In this document: positions 32,041 through 44,364 of the stretch, in pieces
Numbering within the stretch: the first letter of the stretch is position 1
Layout of the letters: each line of letters opens with the position of its first letter
Source: Chlorokybus atmophyticus
Lineage: Eukaryota > Streptophyta > Chlorokybophyceae > Chlorokybales > Chlorokybaceae
Length of the DNA stretch: 64,000 nt
Assembly (NCBI GenBank): GCA_009103225.1
Contig: RHPI01000026.1
Span: 717,831 to 781,830, forward strand
Direction: 5' to 3'
Translations under genes and position numbers: made by a program
The notes under the pieces: generated by a model
What the model was told of the DNA's origin: nothing
What the model saw: only the letters and a program-made list of their open reading frames with translations
The model's database searches: none

Positions 32041-33425
32041 AGTTGCATCTAGGCGAACCCTCAGCCGAAGCCAGCCTGTCCTTTCCGCTCCTCCCTGAGA
32101 GACATGCGTGCTTCATAATATAACTGGTGACCGAGCAGATTCAACCCACCACCCCGCAGCGCCATTGTGCAAATGGATATGTGCTTATTTTATTGAATGT
32201 ATGCGTAAGCAAATTGCGAACAACTCAACAAACCTAGCTTGCTTATGCGCTTCCTCTTCCTCATTATCCATAAAACAACATCGTGCAAGCAAACCAGTTT
32301 GTTGTTTTCATATCCCATAGCATCCCTAAAAGCCTCGAACACAAGCTCTGTCAATCAGACTGAAGGCGAGCGTCAGCAGAAGTACTAAGAGATCAGCCAT
32401 CGCCTGCTCTGCCGTCGACGCTTGATGACCTCATAGCAACTGGCCTTTGCTGCTTTCTAACGAAGCAGAAGTTATGTGGTGGCACGGCTTGAAACGCAAA
32501 TCATACCTGAGAAGGTAAGCGCATGCATACCTCAAGCTGCTGCTTGGCTGACGCAACCCTGTCATCTACAAGCTTCTTCGGTTTCCATCTGGCACTCGTG
32601 CTTGCGCGCCTTTTTGAACGTTGTGCAACCACTTGCTGCACACAACGATACCACAGTGTAGCCACACATGCGCTATTGACAATAGTGGTGCACAACGTAG
32701 TTATGTATCTATGTGGTAAAGGACACACCATGCCCTGACTTTATCGCTTTTGGACGCATCACCATCGTGCTATAATGCAACAGTGTCAACAACTGTAGCC
32801 CCTCCCACCTCCTGTGTCACTCCTGGACCACAGTTGCTAAAGGGATTGAACACGTTGCACAAACAGCAATATGTGCGCGTCGTGCTGCAGCGGTGAATGG
32901 TGCGAGTAATGCTGCGTTGGTCGCGACTTTTTGGTGTGTTGAGCAGAACCAACGGACAGTGCTGTCGTTAATGCCGCTAGAGTACGGCGCTTTTGGGACG
33001 TGGAAGTTTCTTAAAGGAGGCATCAGAGCTTGACAAACAACATCTTTGGTTTGCGACGATTAACACGTACAGGCGCACGTGCACACCCTTGTGCACGCAT
33101 TTAGAATGGAACTCCAAGCAAGTGTCCATTAACTTTATTGCTTTGCAAGTAATAAATGACGCTCATTTGCACATTTGTAGTTGGTAAAAAGTTAGTTGCA
33201 TGCCGCCAGCCTTGCATGTGTTACGCTGTGTACAAGATGATGCAAAAAGCAGCTTTTGCCGCTTGCGTGCAACATGCAGCTTGTGATAGCATGGCGTCAC
33301 AAATATGGTGCCAATTGTTGTCGACAGCATGCAGCGCACAACCTGCTTGCACGCTTATTTGAAGGACGGCTCATTCGTACACACCAGTTATTGGTCAAGA
33401 CAACTGCGCAGTCTGCACACTCCTT
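32041..33425 (+). repeat. Dispersed repeat R, copy R1 (right part)
   Basis: Collinear with R2 50876-52247. Similarity ends at CAGTCTGCACACTCCTT (33409-33425; 52231-52247), giving the right border of R. No coding frame in this part is shared convincingly between the copies; it appears non-coding. Confidence 0.88.
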
Positions 33426-33639
33426 TGCAGTAGTGGTAACCCAATAGGCAGTACTATATTTAAAAACTGCATGTACATTGGCAACGACTGTACTTGTCCT
33501 GCACAGAACTTGCCACGCGCACAAGGTTTGCAAGCCTACATGTGTGCGGGCACGCGTGTGCATATTCAAGTGTCTGTGTACATGTGAACATGAGCCACTC
33601 CATGCGCGCATGTGTGTGTGCGACATATTACGAGCATGA

Positions 33640-35790
33640 AGTGCATGTTGTGTTGTGATGATACCGACTCGGTCATTAAGTGCATGCAACCAGAGAGCTA
33701 CTGGGGCCACATCAACCCTGTAGGTATCCACGTGCTCTTGCATCCATGAGCATGCATTCATAAGCATGTATTTTCACACAACCACATGATTGTCGTGCAC
33801 GCACGTGTGTGCCTGTGCACAACTATGTGTGCATGTGTTGTTGCCTTCATGTGTTCATGCACTTCCGCATGTGCGAGCGTGCATGCATGCATACGCATGT
33901 ATGTCTGTACAATTGTGGTTTGTGCCATTTTAAGGTGTAAGGAGTGGTCGCGCCAAAGGCAAGCGCATTGCCGAGACTCTCAGATTCGACTACCACTACC
34001 AACGCAATGTAGGTCAGTGAAGCCAACCCAACCCTCACGCACATCACCCGTTCCTACAAGCATGTGTTGCCACATCATCATGAAGTTCATATGCCTAATC
34101 TCTTGGTATGTGGCATAGTGACGACAAATATTAAAATGGCCCGCATCTTCAACACGTACGGCCCGCGCATGCACATCTCGGATGGCCGCGTTGTTAGCAA
34201 CTTTGTCTGCCAGGCTCTGAGGTAGATTGATACCATTCCTTGATTACATCACCGCTAGTTTATGTCGTTAGTCGTTGTTTTGTCCCCTGTTTTTTCGCGC
34301 GTGCGATGGTCACGAGACACATGTGTGTGTTTGCTGTACCTCAGAGGGGAGCCCATGACTGTGTATAAGCCCGGGACGCAAACGCGCAGCTTCTGCTATT
34401 TATCTATGTAATATGTAATATGCATGTAATATGCATGCGCGCAGGTGCGGTTTTCAATGTGCTCCTTGTGCTCCACTGAAGTGCTAGTCCACGCTGTATG
34501 CAACTACTCTTCATGTGGGTTCATGCAACGCGTGTTTTATTTCTGCTCCTTACACCAATGCAATTGTGGCGGGGCCAGGTTGAGGGCCTCAGGTTGATGA
34601 AGAGCGACGAGATCGGTCCCGTCAACCTCGGCAATCCAGGTGTAAAAACACTCGCCGCACTGAATGCCGCATTGTTTTTGATTCACTTACAGCACAGTCC
34701 AACCAGAGTCCGGAGCTTTTGTTCATGTGTTGCGCTTGCGCACAAATACCCCATGCCAATGTGCGAGCGGGTTTCTTGCGTGTTTTTCTTCAGGAGAGTT
34801 CACCATCAACGAGCTGGCGAGCCTGGTCAAGGAGGTGACTAATGTGGTGGTCTCGCTGCCATGAAATCAGTGTGATGTGTAGCACTTGGCACTCGAACAC
34901 GCTTCAAATTCAACGCATGTGCAGCCAGTACCAACACGTGTTTGTGTGCGGTGTTGGCAGCTTGTGGAACCCAACGCAACGGTTGAAGTCAAGGAGAACA
35001 CGCCGGACAATCCGATGCAGCGCAAGCCCGACATATCCAAAGCCAAAACAGCCCTCGGCTAGGAACCGATGGTGCGTTTCCAGTTGCGCGTGGGTTGGTG
35101 TGCGCGTGCGCGTGCACATGTGCGCGTGCACGCTTGCGTGTGTGAGTGCATGCATGCATGCATGTTCAGATGTGTGTGTGCACCCCATTCCACAACGGTA
35201 TCTAGTTGTAACCGGACTTGTATCCATGTTGTGGGCACTGGAGGAGGGTGCATGTAGCCAAGCCTAGTTCAACCTCTGCTTGTTGGTCACTTAGTGTTGA
35301 ACGTGTGTGGCATTGCGACTCCAGGTGCCTCTGCGAGGAGGACTTGTGCGAATGGCTGATGAGTTCAGGGAGCGGCTCGACTTGACAAAGTGAGCGCGCT
35401 TGCGCAAGGTTGTAGCACACGAACATGTACCCCGTGAACACGTGCACATCACACATTGGCAACAAGTGTGATTAACAAAGTTGGCGAGCGTGTGCATCTT
35501 ATGAACAGGGCTTGAACACGTCAACCATGATTGTCCTGCCCTTCAGCGTGTGTGTTTTACCTTTAATGTATCTTGTCTTGTCTTGTTAAGTTATGTAACT
35601 TGTCTTGCACCTGCTATTACCTTTTATAACACAATGCGGTGGCTGGAATTTGATGGAAGATGTTGTGCAGGTAGCTGGGCATCGCGTTTTGCTGATTGGA
35701 AAAGAGCAGCGATCGGTACTCACCGCATAGCGATGACGTGAATTCCAATGTGGACTGGAAGCTTGCATCATCGCAGTACATCTGTGCATT
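33640..35790 (+). pseudogene. UXS pseudogene (exons 6-13 with introns)
   Basis: Keeps exons and introns in the order of the gene at 7062-9987: exon 6 (33680-33722), exon 7 (33935-34012), exon 8 (34128-34221), exon 9 (34346-34400), exon 10 (34579-34638), exons 11-13 to about 35394, plus 3' flank to 35779. Damage: exon 7 has TAA soon after its start and frameshifts; the acceptor before exon 8 reads CAA; exon 9 is truncated; the Trp codon of ALGWEP is TAG (35061-35063). Exons 1-5 are missing. Retained introns show a DNA-level duplication, not retroposition. Confidence 0.92.
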
Positions 35791-35860
35791 CGTTGGGTTG
35801 AGTTGGATGAACTTGTAGCACTGTTTGCCGTTTCACGTGCTCATTCGTGCTGATGTTAAT

Positions 35861-35935
35861 AACAGTATCGTATACTGTTTACTTATGACCAGTTGATCAA
35901 CTGGTCATAAGTAAATTTACTTAACAGTAAATTTA
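35861..35935. repeat. Cluster of three palindromes beside the CACTA element
   Basis: AACAGTA/TACTGTT around 35861-35880; a perfect 32-bp palindrome at 35881-35912 (half-site ACTTATGACCAGTTGA); and TAAATTTAC/GTAAATTTA at 35913-35935. Together they form an AT-rich hairpin-prone block that ends exactly at the CACTA terminus. Confidence 0.85.
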
Positions 35936-36520
35936 CACTACAAACTTCCCCCCTATTGTAGATATCTATGATATCATTGGTGTGTGGATAAAGTAATGAT
36001 TTGCGTCTATAACCACATCCAAGGGAGAGGGCATGTATACAATATCCACAAATATGTTGATAATGTTGATGTGGTTATGGGCGTGTGACCGAACACAGCT
36101 CGATGTTGGACCTCATGACCCATGCAAATGTAAACATCATAGATAAATCTGGGTTGCTAGATTTACATTGATTTTATCAATAAGATTAAAGGCATTTAAT
36201 TAATTCCTCTCACACCACGAGACAGGCAGCCCGCGTTCACATCTACTTTATAGACCACAATATAATCTGCCCATATTAACATTGATATTGTCTGCAATGT
36301 TATGGAACTGACATCTTACGATCTCATCACGATGACTATCAGCAGCAGTCAACCGTATCTACTTTATAGACATCAGTATAGCCGTCCTTCATTGTATTGA
36401 CATCATCCATCTATGCATTGAGTTGGCACTTGACAACCCCTTTGTCATAACAGCACCAGCCAATACTATCATCTATAATGTAGTTAAACATATAGCATCT
36501 GCTGCGCTGCTTGGCCTATA
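35936..36520. repeat. Left subterminal region of the CACTA element
   Basis: AT-rich, with recurring GATAATGTTGATG/TTGATATTGT-like motifs in both orientations; no coding signal. Such subterminal repeats bind the accessory transposase protein in plant CACTA elements. Confidence 0.6.
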
Positions 36521-36524
36521 TCCT

Positions 36525-39500
36525 CTACTCCTCTTCCTCACTTTGAACCTCGTCGGCGGCGTCACTTGCGTTCCGCCCCTTCGAACACAAACCACGCCCT
36601 TCTTCTAGCATCGACGCCCGCAGCTCCCTACAATAGCTCACATCTGCTTCTTGCGTGAAGCCGTCGGATACAGGTGCACGGAGCGATGCCGTCATTGCTG
36701 CACTTCTTGCGTTTTCCTTCTCGAGGACAATAAGACGGCTGCGGTGAGCTGGATCTGGTACAAAGAACACCTGGCCCATTATACGGCCGGGCTCATTAAA
36801 GGGCTCATGCTTGGTGAACGTGTTTTTGTCCACCCAAAAGCAGCCAGTTGCTATTGTTGCAGGCCTTTGCTCCTTGTTGAATTGCTTCTTATACCACTTC
36901 ACTTTGCAAATGTGCACCTGCACGCAAGAACTTGATTACATATTGCCATACTTTTTGATCGCACGGACAGCATACATTCAGTAATGTTTGGAAACACAAC
37001 ACACATTGAACGCACCGACGTCGTCAAAGAGCGGATCTCCAGTATTTTATCCAAGATTCCCCAGTAGGGGAGCGTTGCCGTAATTGTTGTCTTGTCGCCT
37101 TTCCAACTCCTAAAGTCTGATGTAAACGCAGGCTCAACGCCAGCATCACTCGTGACCTTGCCCTTGTCCGACTCCGCGAGTCGGTAATGCCGCCCCTCGA
37201 TTTTCATGTGTTTGTAGCATCTAGCTTGAGGTGAGCAGCCCAGGAACAGCTCTCGTAGTCGAAAGCCAGCGTTGTTGATTACGTTTGAACAACGCTCCAA
37301 AAAATCCGCACGCGTCACGGTGTTCAAGTCCTCGCTTCCACACGCACCTTTTGCGCTTGAGCCGGTTGCGAGATAGTTCGTACTGCCTGCAACAGGCATA
37401 TGCATTATGAGTTGCGGCAAAGACTCCAGTTGGTGGTCATGTCATGATGTTTTGAAGTCATTGAAATACGAGCTGTGTACTGATATTAATATTGCACGGT
37501 AACATATTAGTAATGTGTCTACAAAACTCTATGAAGTCGAGATGTTTACTGATAATTAGCAAACAATATTGATAATGTACATGTCAAGGTTTGCAAGCTC
37601 GGTAATGTTGTTGTGTAAATACAAATCAATGTCGCGCCGCTCATGTTGATTCAAAACGCATGGGCTGCCTGGTCCCATAGAGATTACACTGGTCGTGATT
37701 CAACGGACACCACGGACACACCAGCTTCCGGTGTAATCGCCTTCATCACCTTGGAGAAGTTGAAGACGATCTCGTCGCTCCGAATATCTGACGCAACGCT
37801 CGCCTTTGGGCCCTTTCAACTGACCGACTTGATGCGAATGTGCTGCATATGGCGCTCTGCCCCAAACGCCTGGTGTAGGATCAGATGAGTCGAGACGGTG
37901 AAGAAAGATTGCGGGNNNNNNNNNNNNNNNNNNNNNNNNNNNNNNNNNNNNNNNNNNNNNNNNNNNNNNNNNNNNNNNNNNNNNNNNNNNNNNNNNNNNN
38001 NNNNNNNNNNNNNNNNNNNNNNNNNNNNNNNNNNNNNNNNNNNNNNNNNNNNNNNNNNNNNNNNNNNNNNNNNNNNNNNNNNNNNNNNNNNNNNNNNNNN
38101 NNNNNNNNNNNNNNNNNNNNNNNNNNNNNNNNNNNNNNNNNNNNNNNNNNNNNNNNNNTCGCGCTCCAGCAGACACAAGCACTCCAGCGTGTCGATTTTT
38201 ATGTCACTCATCTCTGGGCAGCCAAGCGGCGGACAAGTGGCTTCAAGCATGGGAAAATCGAGCCAGTGTTAGCCTCTGGGCTGATCAAAGTCTATCCGAA
38301 ACAACTGCGGGCAGCAATATGCTACCTGTGAAACAACCGTTTAAGTTACATGACAACTTGCCATATGTGCATTGTGTACACATGTACACGCATATGCTAC
38401 AATGGTGGTTATAGAAATTCAAAGAGACTACCTATATTGTGCAAGTCATGGGAATTCGGGTGGTATCCACCTTCACCGGCAATAACTTCGGTGACCTTTG
38501 AGCCTCCAAACCCTGCAGCTGTGGGAACTTCACATTCTTCCAAGTTGCTTGAACGTCGCGTAGCTCTTGACGCGTGAAGGTGAAAGGGGCCGGGGGCTTC
38601 ACTACCACCTCGTTACCTTTGGTATCAATATTCTTCACAAGCCACAAGTCAACGCGCTTGTCTATCTCCATCAGCTCATACCTTCCTCGAAGGTAATCAC
38701 CTGCGACAACCCACAGGTTGATCAATAATGATGAATACCAACACTATGTTCTAATTGTGTTTGCATACCAGCTTTGCCGGTTAGGAGGTGTAAAAGCCGG
38801 CGTACGGTGTTGGCAATGCAATGCATATGGTCGATGATGTGTCCGGGGACTTCATGCCAGTACGGTAATTGCTCAAAGGGAGAGAGGCCTTTGATGCCTT
38901 TGTTCTTCCACTCCTCTACTTTTCTAGGGTCGCCTTGTCCTTGCTCACATCTCTCCACGCATGTTCCGAGCAATAGACAACATCATCAGTGCTTCCACGG
39001 ACGCTCGAATGCAACACGCATTTATGCCAGGCTTGCACACATATGTGGTGAAAGACAATTGATCAGTAGATTTGACAACTCACCTCCAAAGAAACATCTT
39101 CTTTGCTCAAAGTTGCATGTGGCGGCCGTTCTTCTGGTGGGCCAAAGCTCTCATCATGTCGATATGGATGATCAAGTGGCAAGAATCGACGGTGCCCAAC
39201 CATCACCGTCTTCGACAACTATGAGCTGTGCTCGGCCTTGAAAGCATCACCGCAAACCACACAGCAAACTTTTCCTTGCACCTGACGTTTCGCGCATTTT
39301 CCAAAGCCGGGGCAGTCGTGCAGGCAGCAAAGTAGGATGGCTTTCAGAAGAAACTTGAAAGGTTGGTTCGGTGTGCGTTCAATGCTGTCTACAATTGGTG
39401 CACCCCTCCACAACTGCTTGAGTTCGCTAACCAAAGGCTGAATGTAGGTGCTGATATGCTTGGGCTCGTTGGGTCCTGCAAAACAAGCTCAGCAGACAAA

Positions 39501-40320
39501 AACGAGTATAAAAACGCTGCTCATATGCGCAATATCAACATAACAAGCTAATATATCCACATGTACATTTAATAAGTGTATGATGTCCGCTACATTGCAC
39601 ATCAACAGACTAGATTAGTGCACCTGGTATGATGCCAACGGTTCACAAGAAGTTCTTGTTGAACACCAACGAAGGCGGGAGGTTTACGCAGAAGACGGTG
39701 AGTGGCCACATGCTGTAGTTGCTTTGCGCGGAGGAGCCTTTCTTGAAGGGGTTGACGCCATCGGTTGTGAACCCCAACCGCAAGTGGCGTGTATCACGAA
39801 AGTCGGTGTAGAGCTGTTCCACATGCGACCAGCATTGTGAGTCGTACATTGCGCGCATCCACTCGTCTTGTGAGCGATGCTCCGCGTGATAGGTCACGTG
39901 TGAGGCAAAAGCCTCCAATCTAATTGCTCGCTGCAGACGTGGAATCAGTGGAAAGTAGCGGAACACTTTCCGAGGCCTCCTTTTTTTCTTCTTGCGAGTT
40001 TGACCCTGGTCAAAACTCTCCTTGTATCTAAGTCACAACAAGAATGATGACAGATCAGCGGTGCAATTATGCGAATGTCTTTGAGCCTTGACCATAGATG
40101 TATTACAAAGGATTTTATTACCTGTCAGCCTGACAGTGTGGGCAAGTGTCAAGATCGTTGTTTGCTTCGTCAAACAAGCAGCAGTCATTTGGGCAGGCGT
40201 GGATGATCCTAAGAGGCAGCTCCAGATATTGTAATCTTACCAGCAGCTTTGCTTTGCTTGTGGGTATGTCGTAGTCCGGGAGTTTCTTTTGAGTCAAACT
40301 CAGTAAGCTAGACAATGACT
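36525..40320 (-). pseudogene. TnpD-like CACTA transposase (Transposase_21 plus DUF4216), multi-exon
   Basis: Blocks from N to C terminus: IIHACPNDCCLFDEANNDLD (40315-40118), the typical zinc-like start of Transposase_21; RYFPLIPRLQRAI...TTDGVNPF (39966-39643) with the first catalytic Asp; ELKQLWRGAPIVDS...LLCCLHDCPGFGKC...CCVVCG (39434-39219); PFEQLPYWHEVPGHIIDHMHCI (38973-38722); a further block 38725-38432; an N gap (37916-38158); then TLPYWGILDKILEI (37420-36899) and HICKVKWYKKQF with QVFFVPDP (36923-36525), which match DUF4216. Part of the middle is lost in the gap. Separation by GT-AG-like introns is plausible, but stops are not fully resolved, so it may be intact or decayed. An N-terminal repeat-rich stretch may extend it to 40726. 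Confidence 0.78.
37916..38158. other. Assembly gap (243 Ns)
   Basis: Ns inside the CACTA transposase. Confidence 1.
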
Positions 40321-40916
40321 TGGTGCTTCAATTGCTCCGGCACCCAAGCTCTAGCAATAGAGTCAATGCCATCTCCACACTGAGCTCTGGATTTGTGCTC
40401 AGTGGCTCCATGGCATAGGTAGAAACATCCTCTAAGAGCTCATCAAGCTGGTTATCGACCAGCTATAAACAATCAGCGTCTTCCTCCTCCCGTGACAACT
40501 GCAGCTGGGCCGTGCATGGCACCGGAGAAGCCTCTTCATCTCCCATGTCAAGTTGGACATGACCGACATCTTCATGTGCTGACTGTTGGGCCGCGCATGG
40601 CTCCTGAGGAGCGTCTTGACCACCTGTATCCAGCTGCAAATGACCAACACTTTTGTGTGACAAGTTGGGTCTCTGAAAAATGCTGGCTCTGAGAGAACAA
40701 CTAGGTTTTGCTGTACACATGGTCACATGCGCACACGCTTACGCTCCTGCACTTCACTCATTCATGCGCTCACGCTCACACGCACGAACACTTGTATGCT
40801 TGTGCACAGACCATCAGTCATTCAGCACGCATGCAGCAGCCACACAAGCACACGCGCATACAGTTAGGCTGTCAACTTGACGACTGATGGTTGCAGCGAG
40901 CCAGAAGCCAGTCATC

Positions 40917-43560
40917 ATGAGCAACAAGGTCGATTCTCCCACCGATAAGCATATTGGCAAGCTGGTGAAAGCGTTTGAGAAGCATTAAAAGCAGCGGCAG
41001 AGGCACTCTGCAAGCAACAGTTCACTTGCTTGTAGTGTGTGAGCATGCTGTGAAGCATGCTGGTTTGTTGGTCTCGTTGTTGTTTGTGGATGTTGCAGGT
41101 AAGGAAGTCAAGGAGGACGACAACGCCAAAGCCTCCGATGAAAGGGATGAAAGGGAAAAGAGCTGGCGCAGGAGCACACGGTAGGTTGCATTGTGTTTGC
41201 ACATGTCTAACCAACATAGCTACCAATAGTTGCTGTCTGACAGTTGAGGAAGAGGCTGAGGGCCGAGTTAGGGACCATCACCCCGTACACATTCAAAGAT
41301 GATGTGGACTACGGCAAGGGAGTCCGGGTAAGCATGGGCATTTGGCATTGGGCAATCGCAAAGCTACTATGCATGTTTACTTCCTTCTGGTGTGCAGAAG
41401 GAAGTCAAGCGCTTTGTAGATTGTATGTACATCCAGCTCGGCACCAGGTGGACGCACATCCCTCCAGGCAGAAGGGACATGTTGGAGAACTAAGTACATC
41501 ACACATTAAACATTAGGCTTGTATCTAAGTGCTCATGCATACATGCTTCTATGTATGACAGGGCCTTGCAGCTTTATTTCCCCAAGTGGAGTGCGGCGAA
41601 GCTTTGAGAAGAGGCTTCATGCAAGTTATCGCAGCTGAAGTATACCGCCAAGCGGGTAAGTTTAGATCCAACATCTACATGTTGTTTCAGTATAAGCATA
41701 TGTCAAGTCTTTCCATGTGTGCACATAGTGCAAAGACAAAGGCAGAAAATGCAGCGGAGGGAAAGATCGACAAACGCAAGTTGAAGAGAAAGAAGGTTGT
41801 TAGCGTGGGTGTGCGCATGCGTCCGTGCGCGCGCGCGCGCATGCGTGCGCGTGCATGCATGCGTGCGTGTAGTCAGCAGTTACTAATTTGAGTGTATGTG
41901 CAGCCCGCAGCACCATCCAAAGAAAGCGAGACTCAAGGAAGGGCATACAAAAACAAGGTCAGAATGTTAGCTACAATGTCCATGCAGATATTGAAATTGC
42001 TGCTGTTGCTGTCTATTTTATCCATTTTTGTCTAGTTTAAGTAGCTCAAGGTATGGCTGCCTGACCCGTCCCAATGTGTTGCTCACTAACCTAACCAATG
42101 CTTTTGGTCGTAGGTCACAGCCAAAGACTTTGTGGACGATGAGGCCAGACAAGGCCTTAACAACACTAACGACAATGAGGAGGACGAGGAGGAAGACGAC
42201 GATGGCGGTGGCGATGAGGAGGCCTCCAAGGAAAAGGCCACCGCTGAACAGGTGCATGCATTGATGATGTAAGGTTTTGTATATACATCAAACAATGCAA
42301 TTGCATTTTCATTTATGCTGAGTAGATTCCCAAAGGGAAGGCAGCACGCGAGAAGGCTGCACGCGAGAAGGCTGCATGCGCGAAGGCAGCACGCGAGAAG
42401 ACAGCATGCGAGAAGGCAGCCAAAGAGAAGGCAGCCGAAGAGAAGGCAGCCAAGGAGAAGGCAGCCAAGGAGAAGGCGGCCGCGAGCAAGTCAGACAAGG
42501 ACAAGGTAGTGGGTCAACACCTGTAGTGCTTTTACCCACCTACATCTTGCAAACATCATGTGTAACAGTCCAAGGTATTGCTGCCTAAGTCGTGGCAATC
42601 TGTTATTTATTAAATTGGTCAACGGTTCGGGTCACAGAGCGCTGATGAGGAGGACGACGCTGATGATGGCGATGAGGACGACGAGGAGGCCACCGACAAA
42701 GACGAGGTCATTGTCCATGTGCAGTCATTGCATAGCTATGTCTTGTGCACTATAAAAGTACATTGATAACCATGCCATTGGCAATGCAGGCGACAAAAGA
42801 GAAAGCGGGCAAGGACAAGGCCGCCAACGAGAGGCGGCCAAGGAGCAAGCGGCCAAGGCGCGGGCTGGCAAGGCTGCGAACACAAAGGCAGCCAAGGAGC
42901 AGGCGGCCAAGGAGCGGGCGGCCAAGGACGCGTGCACAACAGCGGCCAAGAACAAGGTAAGTAACGCTGCTGCTAACGACAAGATGTGCTGCTGGTTAAC
43001 AGTGGTCAACCCTTAGGTGGTGTCTCCTACGCGCATGTCGGCACGTCAAGCACACAAGAAGGTAAGAGCACATCTGTCAACACATCTGTCTTGCATGACC
43101 ACAACTCAACATTTATGAATGTGCACAGGCGTCTCAGCAACTTGTGGCTCGCAACGAAGAGAGCCCCTCACCGGAGGACGAAGTCCAAGGCTTCTTCCAG
43201 TTCAAAGACGAAGATGCAGTCCTGCTGTGGAGCTCCAAGAGCAAGGTGCTTGTAGCCGAAGGCACTGTGGAGGTGAAGTCGCTATCTGAGGAGGAAGAGT
43301 GCAGAGTGCATAACACTGTCCTAAAAGCTGGTAAGTCTTCAAGATTGTTGTTGTTTTAGGTAGTTTGTTGTTTCAATTTGGATAACCATTTGCAAGTGAG
43401 GTCCCTGTCTGGGTATGCAAGGTACTTGTGCCCGACACCCGCATTCTTGTCAACACCAATGATAAGGAATTCCTCCGTCAGCTTGATTCCGGATGAGGCA
43501 CATCACATTGCGTGGCACGCACGCGCCATGTGTAAGTACAAGTTTGCTTTCACTTGCTGT
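40917..43560 (+). CDS. TnpA/TNP1-like second gene of the CACTA element, about 12 exons
   Basis: Starts probably at ATG 40917 ([12 protein letters not shown]). Exons include 41098-41181, about 41250-41330 ([20 protein letters not shown]), 41399-41492 ([20 protein letters not shown]), 41563-41655, 42114-42250 (acidic), 42330-42505 (Lys-Ala-Glu repeats), 43129-43330 ([19 protein letters not shown]) and 43408-43530 (ending with an IAWHARAM block). The last two resemble the TNP1/EnSpm domain of plant CACTA proteins, which ends in a similar IAW block. The product would bind subterminal repeats with the transposase. One donor after GAGAAC (41492) reads TAAGTA, as if one G were lost, so this copy may be broken. 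Exon limits are approximate. Confidence 0.55.
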
Positions 43561-43779
43561 ACTCTAAGTTGTATTATGCTGTAGAGCACCTCAACATAAA
43601 CTCGCATGCTTTGACAGCACCGACAGGCTATGCCCGTCATGTGCGGTGCGCGGGCTCGGGTTGCGCGTTTGTCGGCTGCATCGGTGGCTTCTACAAGAGC
43701 GAGACTTAGACGTGGTAGAACCTCTCATGCGTAATTGCAGCGGGTTCAACTGCACTCTGCTTTGCTGCATTATCCATGT

Positions 43780-44364
43780 CCTTGTTGGTAATGCAGTGCG
43801 CATTTGCTACAATATCCATAACTTTGCTAATATTGTAGTGTACGTTTGCTACATTGTCAATGTTCTTGTTGATAATGCAATGTAGTTTTGCTACAATGTC
43901 GATGTTCTTGTTGATAATGCACTGTACGAACATTACATGGTCGATACCTTTGTTGATAATATAGGGCTTGTTCACTATATTGCCCAGCTGATTGCTCGCA
44001 AACATGTCCATGCGTATGTTGATAATGACATGAGATGCATCTATAATACCCATCCGCATGCAGCCTCAACAATGACCCAAGAACCCTACAATATCGACAT
44101 TATAGATGTATAAAGCATTATAATAGACACCTACAGCTGTATTGTCGGCGACACTTTCGGACATTTGCCATAATTTTATCGGGGTTCACATGGACAATAA
44201 TCTTGATATTGTAGACGCTAATGTTGGTTTTGTAGCAGTGTTGATGGATTAGTTTTCACGGGTAAACTTCTGTGGCGGGTCCGCAAAGTAGATATGAACC
44301 TTGATATTAACGATATGCATATGGATATTGTAGATATCTACAATCCCAGGGGCAGTTTGTAGTG
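43780..44364. repeat. Right subterminal repeat array of the CACTA element
   Basis: A unit of about 48 bases, with cores TTGCTACAATGTCGATGTTC and TTGTTGATAATGCA, recurs four to five times between 43780 and 44030; further TTGATATTGTAGA motifs lead to the terminus. Minus-strand frames over it give repeated IINKNIDI peptides and are not genes. Confidence 0.75.

Larger units (their letters stand above)
35936..44364 (-). mobile_element. CACTA (EnSpm) DNA transposon, two genes, damaged
   Basis: Ends are CACTACAAACTTCCCC (35936 on) and the reverse complement of a matching CACTACAAACTGCCCC end at 44364; the inverted repeat, including ATTGTAGATATCTA, runs about 40 bases with a few mismatches. Flanking triplets are TTA and TGA, an imperfect 3-bp duplication. 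Inside are a TnpD-like transposase on the minus strand and a TnpA/TNP1-like gene on the plus strand, transcribed divergently from about 40730-40915. Subterminal AT-rich repeats occupy both ends. Confidence 0.87.

Noticed and set aside
43706-44072. Minus-strand peptide with repeated IINKNIDI
   Set aside because: It is the translation of the CACTA subterminal repeats.
35936-44364. Treating CACTA and the 1,854-bp element as one family
   Set aside because: Terminal sequences differ beyond the first bases (CACTACAAAC against CACACCGCTT) and the subterminal motifs are unrelated.
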